From NCBI RefSeq assembly GCF_000764535.1, contig NZ_CP009571.1, forward strand, positions 62,001 through 126,000: a stretch of DNA of 64,000 bases, given 5' to 3'. The stretch is from Sphingomonas taxi (GTDB lineage: Bacteria; Pseudomonadota; Alphaproteobacteria; Sphingomonadales; Sphingomonadaceae). Made by a program: the position numbers and the translations under genes. The stretch's first letter is position 1; the number at the start of each line of letters is the position of its first letter. The notes below the pieces were generated by a model that did not search any database, was not told the DNA's origin, and was given only the letters and a program-made list of their open reading frames with translations. This document shows, one piece after another, positions 26,043 through 35,172 of the stretch.

Positions 26043-27431
26043 ATGACGGAATCCGCGTCTTTCTTGCCGACCGGCGCCGAGCGCGACATGCCGCTGCGCC
26101 GGTTGATCGGCCCCTGGCAGGCGTCGTCGGTGGTGATGGGCATGGTCGTCGGCGCCGGTATCTTCCGCTCGGCGTCGTTCGTCGGCAGCGCACTGGGATC
26201 CGCGTTCGCCGTCTATGCCGCCTGGACGATCGGCGGCATCGTCGCGCTGATCGGGGCGCTGTGTTACGCCGAATTGAGTTCGGCCTTTCCGCATCCCGGT
26301 GGCGATTATCGCTTCCTCAAGGAGGCCTATGGCGACACCATCGCGTTCCTGTTCGCCTGGTCGCGCTTCGCGGTGATCTTCACCGCCTCGGCCGCGATGC
26401 TCGCCTTCGTCGGGACCGATTATCTCGGCGAGATGATCCCGATGGACGGCACTGCGCGCGCGATCCTCGCGGGCACCCTCGTCGTCGCGCTCAGCGCGAT
26501 CAACCTGCGTGGGTTACGGACGAGTGCGCGCAGCGAAGTGGTGTTCGTCCTGCTCGACGTCGTCGCGCTGCTCGCGGTCGGCGGCGCCGCATTGTGGCTG
26601 ACGTTGCAGGGCGGCGTGGAGCATAATCCGGTTTCCGGCTCGTATCCCACACCCGATTTCGGCGTGGCGATGGTCTATGTCATGCTGGCTTATGGCGGCT
26701 TCAACGACGCCGCGACGCTCTCGGCCGAGGTGCGGCGGCCGCGCGACATGACCCGCGCGCTGATCGGTGGGATGAGCGCGGTCACCGCACTCTACCTCGT
26801 CGCCAACTGGGCCTATCTGCAGGTCCTGGGCAGCGCCGGTCTCGCGACCAGCGACGCGCCTGCCGCCGCGGTGATGCTCGCCGTATTCGGGCGCACGGGC
26901 GAAACGATCATGGTCGCCGCGGTCGGACTGGCGACGATGGCGGTGCTCAACGCGCTGCTCATCGTCGGGGGGCGCACGCTTTATGCCGCGGCCGCCGACA
27001 CGCCCGGGCTGGAACGGCTCGCCGGCTGGGACCTGTCGCGTGGCGTGCCGCGCGCGGCGATCCTGCTCCAGACCGTCATCACGCTGCTGCTGATCGTGTG
27101 GGGTGCCCTGACGCCGACCGGCTTTGCGACGATGGTCGACTATATGTCGCCGGTCTATTGGCTGTTCCTGACGCTCAGCGCGCTCGCCGTGCCGATCCTG
27201 CGCCGCAAGCGCCCGGCGGCGGTGCGGCCGTATCGCATGCCGTTCGCGCTATTGTTGTCGGCGATCTTCGCCGGAGTCGCGCTCTACATCCTTCGCGCCA
27301 GCGTCGTCCATGTCGGCCCGATCGGCGCGCTGACCAGCTTCGGTACGATCGTCATCGGTCTGGTCGCACGGTGGATCCTGCACCGCTACGCCGCGCGCCG
27401 CGACGCTCGCGAGGGCGCCTGCGTCCACTGA
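26043..27431 (+). CDS. APC family amino acid permease
   Basis: A 462-residue inner-membrane transporter with about 12 hydrophobic helices. The first helix carries GMVVGAGIFRSASFVG, the GxGIF signature of the amino acid-polyamine-organocation superfamily. The second region has CYAELSSAFPHPGGDYRFLKEAYG, which matches the consensus of LAT/serine-threonine type permeases. Hydrophobic blocks continue to FAGVALYILRAS near the C-terminus. The substrate is probably an amino acid or small peptide-derived compound. It is divergent from a TonB receptor, giving an outer- and inner-membrane pair, and tail-to-tail with the ABC operon. Confidence 0.9.
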   Translation: MTESASFLPTGAERDMPLRRLIGPWQASSVVMGMVVGAGIFRSASFVGSALGSAFAVYAAWTIGGIVALIGALCYAELSSAFPHPGGDYRFLKEAYGDTIAFLFAWSRFAVIFTASAAMLAFVGTDYLGEMIPMDGTARAILAGTLVVALSAINLRGLRTSARSEVVFVLLDVVALLAVGGAALWLTLQGGVEHNPVSGSYPTPDFGVAMVYVMLAYGGFNDAATLSAEVRRPRDMTRALIGGMSAVTALYLVANWAYLQVLGSAGLATSDAPAAAVMLAVFGRTGETIMVAAVGLATMAVLNALLIVGGRTLYAAAADTPGLERLAGWDLSRGVPRAAILLQTVITLLLIVWGALTPTGFATMVDYMSPVYWLFLTLSALAVPILRRKRPAAVRPYRMPFALLLSAIFAGVALYILRASVVHVGPIGALTSFGTIVIGLVARWILHRYAARRDAREGACVH

Positions 27432-27483
27432 CGAACGCCACGTGGGGCGCCGGACGGCTCCAGGCGAGCCGCGATCCTGTCGT

Positions 27484-28395
27484 TCAGCTCTTCGGCAGCC
27501 CGGGCGGGTTCGTCTGCGACCGGTCGATCGCTTCCGCTTCGAGGCCCCAGCGTTTGAGCAGGCGCGCGTAGGTGCCGTTGGCGATCTGCGCGTTGAGCGC
27601 CGCGGTGATCGGCTCGGTGAGTCCCGATCCCTTGCGCGTGGCCACCGCGACCTGCGCGGCCAGCGGCCAGCCGCCCGAGAAGCTGCCGACCTTGCGCGTC
27701 TTGCCGTCGCGCGCCGCCCAGGCGGAGGTCGAGTTCGGGTCGAACGACACGTCGACGCGGCCAGACAGCAACGCCAGCCGCATGATCCCGGTATCGTCAT
27801 AATATTGCGGTTTCGCAGGCTTCAGCCCGGCGGCGATATTCTGCGCGTTCCAGCGATCGAGGATCTGCGACTGGTTGGTGCTCGCGCCCACCGCGACCGA
27901 CAGGCCGGCGATGTCCCGCGGCGCGTTGACCGCCTTCACCGGCCCGTCGCTGCGCGTGTAGATGCCGAGCAGGTCGTTGCGATAGGTCGAGAAATCGAAC
28001 TTGGCCTTGCGCTCCTCGGTCACCGTCACGTTCGACAGCACCGCGTCATATTTGCCCGATTCCAGCCCGAGCGGCCAATCCGCCCAGGCGACCGGGACGA
28101 CATGCAGTTCCAATCCGAGGCTGTCGGCGATCAGTCGCGCGGTATCGGGCTCGGTGCCGATCACCGTGGTGCCGTCGGCGGCGAAATCGGCGAGCGGCAA
28201 TTGCCCGACCGTCATCGCGACGGTCAGCGTCCCCGGTTCGGCGAGACGCAGCGGCTTGGGCAGCCGCGCGATCACCGCGTCGACCTTCTTCGCGCGGATC
28301 GGTGGTGCGTCCTGCGGCCCTGCCGCATCGGGCGGCGGCTTGCAGCCCGGCGAGACGAGCGTCAGCGCAAGGATCGTGGTGAGGATCAGCCGCAT
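27484..28395 (-). CDS. Polar amino acid-type ABC transporter substrate-binding protein
   Basis: A 303-residue periplasmic binding protein of the SBP family 3. The N-terminus LILTTILALTLVSPGCK could be a lipoprotein signal, but the sequence before the Cys is not canonical. Typical blocks are GTLTVAMTVGQLPLADF, the helix TARLIADSLGLELHVVPVAW, GKYDAVLSNVTVTEERKAKFDFSTYR and GRVDVSFDPNSTSAWA. The substrate-contacting Arg is usually in the TVTxERxK block. It directly follows the fused permease-ATPase gene in an operon of sulfur-type genes, so a cysteine- or methionine-related amino acid is a likely ligand (inference). Confidence 0.9.
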   Translation of the reverse strand: MRLILTTILALTLVSPGCKPPPDAAGPQDAPPIRAKKVDAVIARLPKPLRLAEPGTLTVAMTVGQLPLADFAADGTTVIGTEPDTARLIADSLGLELHVVPVAWADWPLGLESGKYDAVLSNVTVTEERKAKFDFSTYRNDLLGIYTRSDGPVKAVNAPRDIAGLSVAVGASTNQSQILDRWNAQNIAAGLKPAKPQYYDDTGIMRLALLSGRVDVSFDPNSTSAWAARDGKTRKVGSFSGGWPLAAQVAVATRKGSGLTEPITAALNAQIANGTYARLLKRWGLEAEAIDRSQTNPPGLPKS

Positions 28396-30117
28396 TCAGA
28401 GGACCTTGGAGAGGAATTCGGCGGTCCGCGCCTCGCGCGGCCGGGTGAGGATCTGGTCGGGCCGGCCGGTCTCGACGATGCGGCCGGCGTCCATGAACAC
28501 GATCGTATCGGCGACCTCGCGTGCGAACCCGATCTCGTGCGTGACGATGATCAGCGTCGTGCCCGATCGCGCCAGCTCCTTGATGACGTCGAGCACCTCG
28601 CCCACCAGTTCGGGGTCGAGCGCCGAGGTCGGCTCGTCGAACAGCAATACCTTGGGTTTGAGCGCGAGCGCGCGGGCGATCGCGACGCGTTGTTGCTGGC
28701 CGCCCGACAGGTGGCGCGGATAGGCGTCCGCCTTGTCCGACAGGCCGACGCGCGCGAGCCATTCGCGCGCCTCCACATCGATCTCGGCCCGCGGGCGGCC
28801 GCGCACGCTGACCGGCGCCTCGACCACATTCTCCAACACGGTAAGATGCGGAAACAGGTTGAAGCCCTGGAATACCATGCCGACGTCGACGCGGCGGCGC
28901 AGGATTTCGGGCTCCTTGAGCTCGAACAGCAGCTCGCCCTGCTGGCGATAGCCGATCAGCGCGCCGTCGACCGCGATGAACCCTTCGTCGACGCGTTCGA
29001 GATGGTTGATCGTGCGCAGCAGCGTCGACTTGCCCGAGCCCGAACGTCCGAGGATGACGGTGACGCTGCCCGAGGGTGCGGTGAACGACACGTCGTCGAG
29101 CACGCGCAACGCCCCGAAGCTCTTGGTGACATGCTCGACCACGACCGTACCGCCGCGGACGAACGGGAGCGCGGCGGCCGCCGGCGGCGCCGCGGCGGAC
29201 GAAGCCGGGGATGCGACGGCGAAGGACACGCGCGCCGCCGTTCCCGCCGCGCCGCGCGCGAAGCGCCGCTCGATCCGTCGCTGCGCCACCGACAGCGCGG
29301 TGAGGATGATGAGATACCAGACCGTCGCCACCATCAGCAGCGGCACGACGTCGAGGTTGCGCCGGTAGATGACCTGCACCGTGTAGAACAATTCGGGCAG
29401 CGCGAGGATGTAGACGACCGACGTCCCCTTCGCGAGATTGATGATCTCGTTGAACGCGGGCGGCAGGATGCTGCGCATCGCCTGCGGCAGCACGATGCCG
29501 AAGATCTGGCGGCGGCGCGGCAGGCCGAGCGCGGCGGCGGCCTCGCGCTGGCCATGGTCGACCGACAGGATGCCGCCGCGGATGATTTCCGACGAAAAGG
29601 CCGCCTGGTTGAGCGTCAGCCCGATCACCGCCGCGCTGAACGGGCTGATGAGTGCGGTCGTCGACCAGGATGCGAAGGTGATGCCGGTCAGCGGGATGCC
29701 GAGGCCGATCGTCGCGTAGAGATAGCCGAGATTGTTGAGCAACAGCAGCAACACGATCAGCGGGATCGAGCGGAACAGCCAGATATAGCCCCACGCCACG
29801 CCGGCGAGCAGCGGCGATCCCGACACGCGCGCCAGTGCCAGCGCGGTGCCGAGCAGCGACCCGAACAGCGTGCCGAGCAATGTCAGCAGCAGCGTCCGCC
29901 CCAGCCCGGCGATCACCGGTTCCGACAGAAACCATTGCGCGAACACCGGCCAGCCCCAGCGCGGATTGCCGAAGATCGACGCGGCGATCGACGCGATCAG
30001 GATCACCGCGATGACCGTTCCTGCGGTCCGCGCCGGATAGCGCGCCGGGACGATGCGCAGATGGTCGTAGCGGCCGGTCGCGGCATGGTGATCGGACGGC
30101 AGCACGGCGGCGGTCAT
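28396..30117 (-). CDS. Fused ABC permease-ATPase, polar amino acid uptake type
   Basis: A 573-residue single chain. Residues about 30-290 are a HisM/GlnP-type permease with five or six hydrophobic helices and the EAAAALGLPRRRQIFGIVLPQA loop that docks the ATPase. After an Ala/Pro-rich linker, residues about 325-573 are the ATPase: Walker A GRSGSGKST (357-365), signature LSGGQQQR, Walker B LLFDEPTSALDPE and the switch THEIGF. In most bacteria these are separate genes. The upstream acetyltransferase gene overlaps it by four bases and the binding protein gene follows directly. No second permease is present, so the transporter is probably a homodimer of this fusion. Confidence 0.93.
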   Translation of the reverse strand: MTAAVLPSDHHAATGRYDHLRIVPARYPARTAGTVIAVILIASIAASIFGNPRWGWPVFAQWFLSEPVIAGLGRTLLLTLLGTLFGSLLGTALALARVSGSPLLAGVAWGYIWLFRSIPLIVLLLLLNNLGYLYATIGLGIPLTGITFASWSTTALISPFSAAVIGLTLNQAAFSSEIIRGGILSVDHGQREAAAALGLPRRRQIFGIVLPQAMRSILPPAFNEIINLAKGTSVVYILALPELFYTVQVIYRRNLDVVPLLMVATVWYLIILTALSVAQRRIERRFARGAAGTAARVSFAVASPASSAAAPPAAAALPFVRGGTVVVEHVTKSFGALRVLDDVSFTAPSGSVTVILGRSGSGKSTLLRTINHLERVDEGFIAVDGALIGYRQQGELLFELKEPEILRRRVDVGMVFQGFNLFPHLTVLENVVEAPVSVRGRPRAEIDVEAREWLARVGLSDKADAYPRHLSGGQQQRVAIARALALKPKVLLFDEPTSALDPELVGEVLDVIKELARSGTTLIIVTHEIGFAREVADTIVFMDAGRIVETGRPDQILTRPREARTAEFLSKVL

Positions 30118-30680
30118 GCGTCGCGCACCGTCTTCGCCAATCCCTTTTCGAAGGGCAGCTTGAACAGCGCCGCGAGATCGGCCTGCGGATCGTAGAGCGG
30201 GCTATAGCCGAGCCGGTGGTAGAGCGCCGCCGCCTCGGGCTGGCGGAAGCCGGTGGTGAGGAAGACGCGGGTATAGCCCAGCCGTGTCGCCTCCGCCTCC
30301 AGCGCGGCGACGATGCGGATCGCCAGCCCCTGCCGGCGATGGCGGTCGGCGGTCCAGATCCGCTTGAGCTCGGCGGTGAGTGGATCGGCGTGGCGCATGA
30401 AGCCGCCCCCCGCGATGGGCTCGCCGTCGCGCAGGAGGAGCAGGAAGGCGCCGTGCGGCGGCTCGAACGCCTCCGCCGGGTAGCGGTGATAGACCTCCTG
30501 TTCGGCGGCACCGGCATGATCGGGCAAATCGCCGTAACGACGGTCGTATTCGCCGAGCAAGCCTTCGAGCAGCGGGCGGGCGAGCGGGTCGCGTGGCGAC
30601 GATGGGACGATCCGGTCCTGTTCAAATCCCGGCGGCGCGGCGGCGGCGCCGGCATGCAACGTGGCAGGGGCGGTGGACAT
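30114..30680 (-). CDS. GNAT family N-acetyltransferase
   Basis: A 188-residue acetyltransferase with a GNAT core: LLLRDGEPIAGGGFM, the strand and loop KRIWTADRHRRQGLAIRIVAAL with RRQGLA as acetyl-CoA pyrophosphate loop, and LTTGFRQPEAAALYHRLGY. The stop overlaps the transporter start by four bases and the deacylase gene lies 17 bp upstream. In the Bacillus S-(2-succino)cysteine pathway an acetyltransferase N-acetylates the amino acid before monooxygenase attack. This gene fits that place, though the exact substrate is inference. Confidence 0.88.
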   Translation of the reverse strand: MSTAPATLHAGAAAAPPGFEQDRIVPSSPRDPLARPLLEGLLGEYDRRYGDLPDHAGAAEQEVYHRYPAEAFEPPHGAFLLLLRDGEPIAGGGFMRHADPLTAELKRIWTADRHRRQGLAIRIVAALEAEATRLGYTRVFLTTGFRQPEAAALYHRLGYSPLYDPQADLAALFKLPFEKGLAKTVRDA

Positions 30681-30697
30681 CGGACGATCCTCCGGAC

Positions 30698-31882
30698 TCA
30701 GGACAGATAGGTCTCGGCGAGCCGCGCCCAGAAGGCGGCGGCGGGCGCGATGACGGCATCGTTGAAGCGGTAGCGCGGGCTATGCAGCGGCGCGCCGTCG
30801 CCGGTGCCGACGAACAGGAAGCTGCCCGGCCGCGCCTGCAGCATGAAGGCGAAATCCTCGCTCGCGGTGCGCGGCGCGAGGTCGGCGATCAGCCCCTCCG
30901 CGCCGAACAATCCGGTCGCGACGTCGCGCGCGAAGGCGGTTTCGGCGGGATGGTTGATGACGCTGGGGAAACCGGCGCGCTGCTCGATCTCGGCGGTCGC
31001 GCCGAAGCCGGCGAGCACCTGCCGCGCGAGTTCGGGAATGCGCGCCTGCAATGCGTCGCGCACCTCGGGGCGGAAGGTGCGGACGGTCAGCTTGAGATCG
31101 ACGTGATCGGGGATGACGTTGGCCGCGTCGCCGCCGTGGATCGAGCCGACCGTCACCACGGCGGTGTCGAGCGGCGCGACGTTGCGCGACACGATCGTCT
31201 GCAAGGCGGTGATCAGATGCGCGGCGGCGACGACCGGGTCGACCGTCTCGTGCGGTGCGGCGCCATGGCCGCCCTTGCCGACGACGCGGATGCCGATCCA
31301 GTCGACCGAGGCCATCGCCGGCCCGTCGACGAAGCCGAGCTTGCCCGCGGGCAGGCCCGGCCAATTGTGCAGGCCATAGACCGCGTCGCAGGGAAACCGC
31401 TCGAACAGACCGTCGGCGATCATCCGCTTCGCGCCCTGGCCGATCTCCTCGGCGGGCTGGAAGATCAGGTGCAGCGTACCCGAGAATGTGCCCTGTTCGG
31501 CGAGATAGCGCGCCGCGGTCAGCAGGATCGTCGTATGACCGTCATGGCCGCAGGCGTGCATCCGGCCCGGCGCCTCGCTGGCGAACTCGAGCCCGCTCGC
31601 CTCCTCGATCGGCAGCGCGTCCATATCCGCGCGGATGCCGAGCGACCGGGTCCCGTCGCCGCGCCTGAGCGTTCCGACCAGCCCGGTGCCGCCGACTCCG
31701 GTGGTGACCGCATAGCCCCAGCCGCGCAGCAGGTCGGCGACGCGGCCGCCGGTGCGGTGTTCGTCCCACGCCAGTTCGGGGTGGCGATGGAAGTCGTGTC
31801 GCAGCGCGATCGATTCGTCGATGAACGTCTCGATCGCGGCATGGACGGGCGCGACGTTCCGGCGGAGCATTGTATCGGTCAT
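30698..31882 (-). CDS. M20 family amidohydrolase (N-acyl amino acid / hippurate hydrolase-like)
   Basis: A 394-residue cytoplasmic metalloenzyme. Metal-site motifs are [24 protein letters not shown] with the catalytic Glu pair, and the C-terminal [22 protein letters not shown] is the family signature before the first His. The dimerisation domain contains [14 protein letters not shown]20D enzymes such as YxeP and hippuricase deacylate N-acetyl or N-benzoyl amino acids. Its start overlaps the stop of the monooxygenase gene, so the two are translationally coupled. With the acetyltransferase next to it, an acetylate - oxidise - deacetylate route is suggested. Confidence 0.93.
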   Translation of the reverse strand: MTDTMLRRNVAPVHAAIETFIDESIALRHDFHRHPELAWDEHRTGGRVADLLRGWGYAVTTGVGGTGLVGTLRRGDGTRSLGIRADMDALPIEEASGLEFASEAPGRMHACGHDGHTTILLTAARYLAEQGTFSGTLHLIFQPAEEIGQGAKRMIADGLFERFPCDAVYGLHNWPGLPAGKLGFVDGPAMASVDWIGIRVVGKGGHGAAPHETVDPVVAAAHLITALQTIVSRNVAPLDTAVVTVGSIHGGDAANVIPDHVDLKLTVRTFRPEVRDALQARIPELARQVLAGFGATAEIEQRAGFPSVINHPAETAFARDVATGLFGAEGLIADLAPRTASEDFAFMLQARPGSFLFVGTGDGAPLHSPRYRFNDAVIAPAAAFWARLAETYLS

Positions 31883-33228
31883 GCGCTGCGCCGCGTATCG
31901 GTGGCGTCCGTCGCCGGCGCCGCATGGCGGCTTTCGCGATAGGGCAGGCCGAGATGGTCGCGCAGCGTCGTGCCGTGCAGCACCCGGTCGTAGCGTCCGC
32001 GCGCTTCCAGCGCCGGCAGCACATGCGTCACGAAATCGTCGAGCCCTTCGGCGGCGACGGGAAAGCCGAGGATGAAGCCGTCCGCCGCGCCGGTATCGAC
32101 CCAGCGGATGATCTCGTCGGCGACCTTTTCGCCGCTGCCGAGGAAATGCGGTCGCGGCGTCGCCGAGCGCAGCGCCACCTCGCGCAGCGTGAGGCCGAGC
32201 GCGCGCGCCTCCGCCTTGATCCGGTCGGTGGTCGAGCGGAAGCTGTTCGCGCCGATGTCGCCCAGCTCGGGGAAGGGGGCGTCGAGCGGATGGGCGCTGA
32301 AATCATGGTGGTCGAAGAACCGGCCGAGATAATCGAGCGCATCCTCGATCGTCAGCAGGTTGCGGATCGTCTCGAATTTCGCCTCCGCCGCCGCATCCGT
32401 CGCGCCGGTGACCACGGCGATGCCGGGGAAGATCTTGACGTGATCCGCGGATCGGCCATGCACCACCGCGCTTGCCCGGACCTGCGCGCGGAAGCGCGTC
32501 GCCTCGTCGTGCGTCGCCGGACCGGTGAACACCGCATCGGCGAACTTGCCGGCGAGCCCGATCCCCGCCTCGGACGATCCCGCCTGGAAAATGACCGGCT
32601 GCCCCTGCGGCGACCGGCCGATGTTGAGCGGCCCCTCGACCGCAAAGAACCGCCCCTTGTGGTCGAGCCGGCGGAAGCGCGCCTTGTCGACATAGGTGTC
32701 GCTCGTCCGGTCGCGCGGGAAGGCGTCGTCGTCCCACGAATCCCACAGCCCCTGCGCGACGGTGAGATATTCGTCGGCGATCTCGTAGCGCAGCGCGTGA
32801 TCGGGATGCGCGCGCCCGTAATTGCGGCCCGACCCCTCGAGCGGCGAGGTGACGACGTTCCAGCCGGCGCGGCCACCGCTGATGAGGTCGAGCGAGGCGA
32901 ATTGCCGCGCGACGGTGAACGGATCGCTGTACGAGGTCGATACGGTGCCGGCGAGGCCGATCCGGCTGGTCGCGGTTGCCAATGCGGACAGGATGGTCAG
33001 CGGCTCGAACCTGTTGAGAAAGTGGGGAATCGACTTTTCGTTGATGTAGAGTCCGTCGGCGACGAAGGCGAAGGCGATGCCGTTCGCCTCGGCCTTCAGC
33101 GTCTGCCCGGTGAGGAAGGGCAGGTTGATACTGGCGTCGGCCGGATTGCTCGGGTGCTTCCAGGCATGCATGTGGCCGCCGGGACCGTGCAGCATGAGGC
33201 CGAAGGGGATCGAAGACCGGCTGCTCAT
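31879..33228 (-). CDS. NtaA/DmoA-type FMN-dependent monooxygenase (LLM class)
   Basis: A 449-residue luciferase-like monooxygenase. Diagnostic blocks are [27 protein letters not shown], the [24 protein letters not shown] region, [13 protein letters not shown] and the FMN-phosphate block near the C-terminus. The family uses reduced FMN from a partner reductase to cleave C-N or C-S bonds (nitrilotriacetate, dimethyl sulfide, N-acetyl-S-(2-succino)cysteine). No flavin reductase gene lies in the operon, so a reductase elsewhere must supply FMNH2. A four-base overlap with the deacylase gene ties the two functions. Confidence 0.92.
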   Translation of the reverse strand: MSSRSSIPFGLMLHGPGGHMHAWKHPSNPADASINLPFLTGQTLKAEANGIAFAFVADGLYINEKSIPHFLNRFEPLTILSALATATSRIGLAGTVSTSYSDPFTVARQFASLDLISGGRAGWNVVTSPLEGSGRNYGRAHPDHALRYEIADEYLTVAQGLWDSWDDDAFPRDRTSDTYVDKARFRRLDHKGRFFAVEGPLNIGRSPQGQPVIFQAGSSEAGIGLAGKFADAVFTGPATHDEATRFRAQVRASAVVHGRSADHVKIFPGIAVVTGATDAAAEAKFETIRNLLTIEDALDYLGRFFDHHDFSAHPLDAPFPELGDIGANSFRSTTDRIKAEARALGLTLREVALRSATPRPHFLGSGEKVADEIIRWVDTGAADGFILGFPVAAEGLDDFVTHVLPALEARGRYDRVLHGTTLRDHLGLPYRESRHAAPATDATDTRRSA

Positions 33229-33254
33229 CGCATTCGCTCCTGGCGTAAAGGGGG

Positions 33255-34277
33255 TCAGGCCGCGCGCGCTTCGAAGGCGCGGGCGGGGGACAGGGTCAGC
33301 GGCGCGAGCCGCTCGATCGAATCGAGCCGCTGGGCGAAGCCGGCGACCGGCGTGTCGATGACGAATTCCTCGACGCCGAACGCGGCGTGCAGCCGGTCGA
33401 GCTCGGCGCGGACCTGTGCCGCGGTGCCCGACAGCACGTTCGGCACGATCTCCTCGGTCGTATAATCGGCGACGCCTGCCTGCCGCGCGAATTCGGCGGC
33501 GGCATCGAGATTGGGCAGGTTGACCGTCTGCCCATCGGCGAGCCGCACGCGATAGAGGCGCAGCGGGCCGACATGGCGCCGTGCAATCGCTTCGGTCTCG
33601 GCCGCGAAGGCGACGAGCGCGAGCAGCGGCGACCGGCCCGTCGCCGCGCGATAGACGGCGAAGGCGCGACCCATCCGTTCGGCATCGCCGTCGAAATGCC
33701 CCGCATAGCAGAAGTCCCAGCCGAGCTCGCCGGCGAGCGCCGCGCTCTCGACGCTGGCGCCGAGCAGGATGCGGCTCGCCGGCTCCTCCGGGCGCGGCGC
33801 GGCGATCGCGCCGGCATAGGGATGGTCGTCGGGCAGCGCGCCGGTGACGAACGCGTCGAGGTCGCGCAGCTTCGCCGCGAAATCCTGCGCCGCCGCCCCT
33901 TGCTGGTTGGCGCGGAGCGCCCGCGTCGCATTGGGGAGGCCGCCCGGCGCCTTGCCGATCCCCAGATCGACCCGTCCCGGCGCGAGCGCGGCGAGCAGAT
34001 TGAACGTCTCGGCGACCTTATACGGCGGATAATGTTGCAGCATCACGCCGCCCGAGCCGACCCGGATCCGCCGCGTGCGCGCGAGCACGAACGCCGCGAG
34101 CGTCTCGGGCGCCGAGCTGCCCAGCGTCGCCATGCCGTGATGTTCGGCGAACCAATAGCGATGATAGCCGAGCTGGTCCGCGCGCACCGCCAGCTTGACG
34201 GTCCCGTCGAGCGCATCGGGCGCGGCGACCCCCTCGGGGATCAGGGCCTTGTCGAGGATGCTCAGGCGATAGGCCAT
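33255..34277 (-). CDS. LLM class flavin-dependent oxidoreductase (single-component type)
   Basis: A 340-residue luciferase-like protein, shorter than and only distantly similar to its neighbour. It has [57 protein letters not shown] and the [10 protein letters not shown] region. This is the MsnO8/YtmO-like subgroup found in organosulfur operons. It is the promoter-proximal gene and lies 26 bp from the second monooxygenase. Its job may be a second oxidation step or a related substrate. The promoter region upstream is AT-rich and shared with the divergent redox cluster. Confidence 0.9.
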   Translation of the reverse strand: MAYRLSILDKALIPEGVAAPDALDGTVKLAVRADQLGYHRYWFAEHHGMATLGSSAPETLAAFVLARTRRIRVGSGGVMLQHYPPYKVAETFNLLAALAPGRVDLGIGKAPGGLPNATRALRANQQGAAAQDFAAKLRDLDAFVTGALPDDHPYAGAIAAPRPEEPASRILLGASVESAALAGELGWDFCYAGHFDGDAERMGRAFAVYRAATGRSPLLALVAFAAETEAIARRHVGPLRLYRVRLADGQTVNLPNLDAAAEFARQAGVADYTTEEIVPNVLSGTAAQVRAELDRLHAAFGVEEFVIDTPVAGFAQRLDSIERLAPLTLSPARAFEARAA

Positions 34278-34605
34278 GGTGGTCGCATATCCTCCGCATT
34301 GTTCGCCGCGACATCGGCCGTATCGTCTGATTTAATACCTACCAATCTCATATGATAACATAGTTCCATCTGGAGCAGTTAAAGCCCAGCTTTGCCGATT
34401 CTTCAGGAAAGCTCGATCGCCGGGCCAAGGCATTCCCTCGTCATGACAAATCATCGATACCCTATCGTTCTAATGGGAATTATAGAAATTCTATCAGGCG
34501 ATCGGCGCGACGCTCCGTAGGATGCGGGGGTCGGAGCGTGGCCGGGACAGGCCCTCCGTCCCGGTTCCGTCAGAATGGCCGGTCGTAGCGAATGGAGGTG
34601 CTCGC
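34278..34605. promoter_or_regulatory. AT-rich divergent promoter region with TTCTA-N10-TAGAA palindrome
   Basis: No gene lies here. The region is markedly AT-richer than its surroundings. Positions 34468-34487 hold TTCTA and TAGAA as perfect inverted arms with ATGGGAATTA between them, and a third TTCTA half-site follows at 34489-34493. Such T-N11-A type symmetry is typical of LysR-family activators. The ATGGGAATTA core also occurs upstream of a TonB receptor gene at about 45.2 kb. Both the oxidoreductase operon and the redox cluster could be driven from here. Confidence 0.45.
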
Positions 34606-35169
34606 GTGACGGAGAAGAACGTCCTTCGCTTGCCGAAGGCAAATCTGGTCGGTGCCGCGCCACGCCTTCGCCGCCGGGCACGGTGCGGGATAAGCCTCGT
34701 CGCGGCAATGCTCGGGCTAGCTGCGGAGGGCGGAGCGCCGGTTCGCGCCGCCGATGCGGGGGCTACGGTCGACTGGGTCGCGGCGCCGATCGTCGCGGCA
34801 CGGCCGGGGCGCCGGGTCGTCATCACCGTCCGCGGCACGATCCGCGACGGCTGGCACGTCTATGGGCTGAAGCAGGCGGCCAACGGTCCGACGCCGCTGC
34901 GCGTCTCGCTCGACCCGAATGCGGTCGCTCGAGCCGACGGTGCGGCCAGCGGCAGCAGTTCGATCAACGCGTTCGATCCCGCCTTCGGTTTCGTCACGCC
35001 GACGCATGCCCATGCCGTCAGCCTGACCGTGCCGGTGCGGCTTCGCGCCGGACTGGCACCGGGACGCCAGCAGGTACCGGTCACCATCCGCTACCAGTCC
35101 TGCGACGGCCGTATCTGCCTGCCGCCGCGAACGGTGCATATCGCGGCACCGGTCGAGATCGTCGCCTGA
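34606..35169 (+). CDS. DsbD alpha-domain-like periplasmic protein
   Basis: 187 residues from a GTG with the excellent ribosome-binding site GGAGGTG; an in-frame ATG further upstream lacks one. A long positively charged signal sequence ends near GGAPVRAADAG. The mature part has the pattern of the N-terminal domain of the thiol-disulfide interchange protein DsbD: GWHVYGLKQAANGPTPLRVSL and VTIRYQSCDGRICLPPRTV, with a Cys pair four residues apart. The membrane and thioredoxin domains of DsbD are absent, so an electron source must be another protein, possibly the thioredoxin-like gene two positions on. Confidence 0.8.
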   Translation: MTEKNVLRLPKANLVGAAPRLRRRARCGISLVAAMLGLAAEGGAPVRAADAGATVDWVAAPIVAARPGRRVVITVRGTIRDGWHVYGLKQAANGPTPLRVSLDPNAVARADGAASGSSSINAFDPAFGFVTPTHAHAVSLTVPVRLRAGLAPGRQQVPVTIRYQSCDGRICLPPRTVHIAAPVEIVA

Positions 35170-35172
35170 GCG

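Noticed and set aside
27442-30195. Long open frame antisense to the ABC transporter genes
   Set aside because: It is Arg/Asp/Gly-rich with no domain and is the mirror of high-GC codon use in the real permease-ATPase and binding-protein genes.
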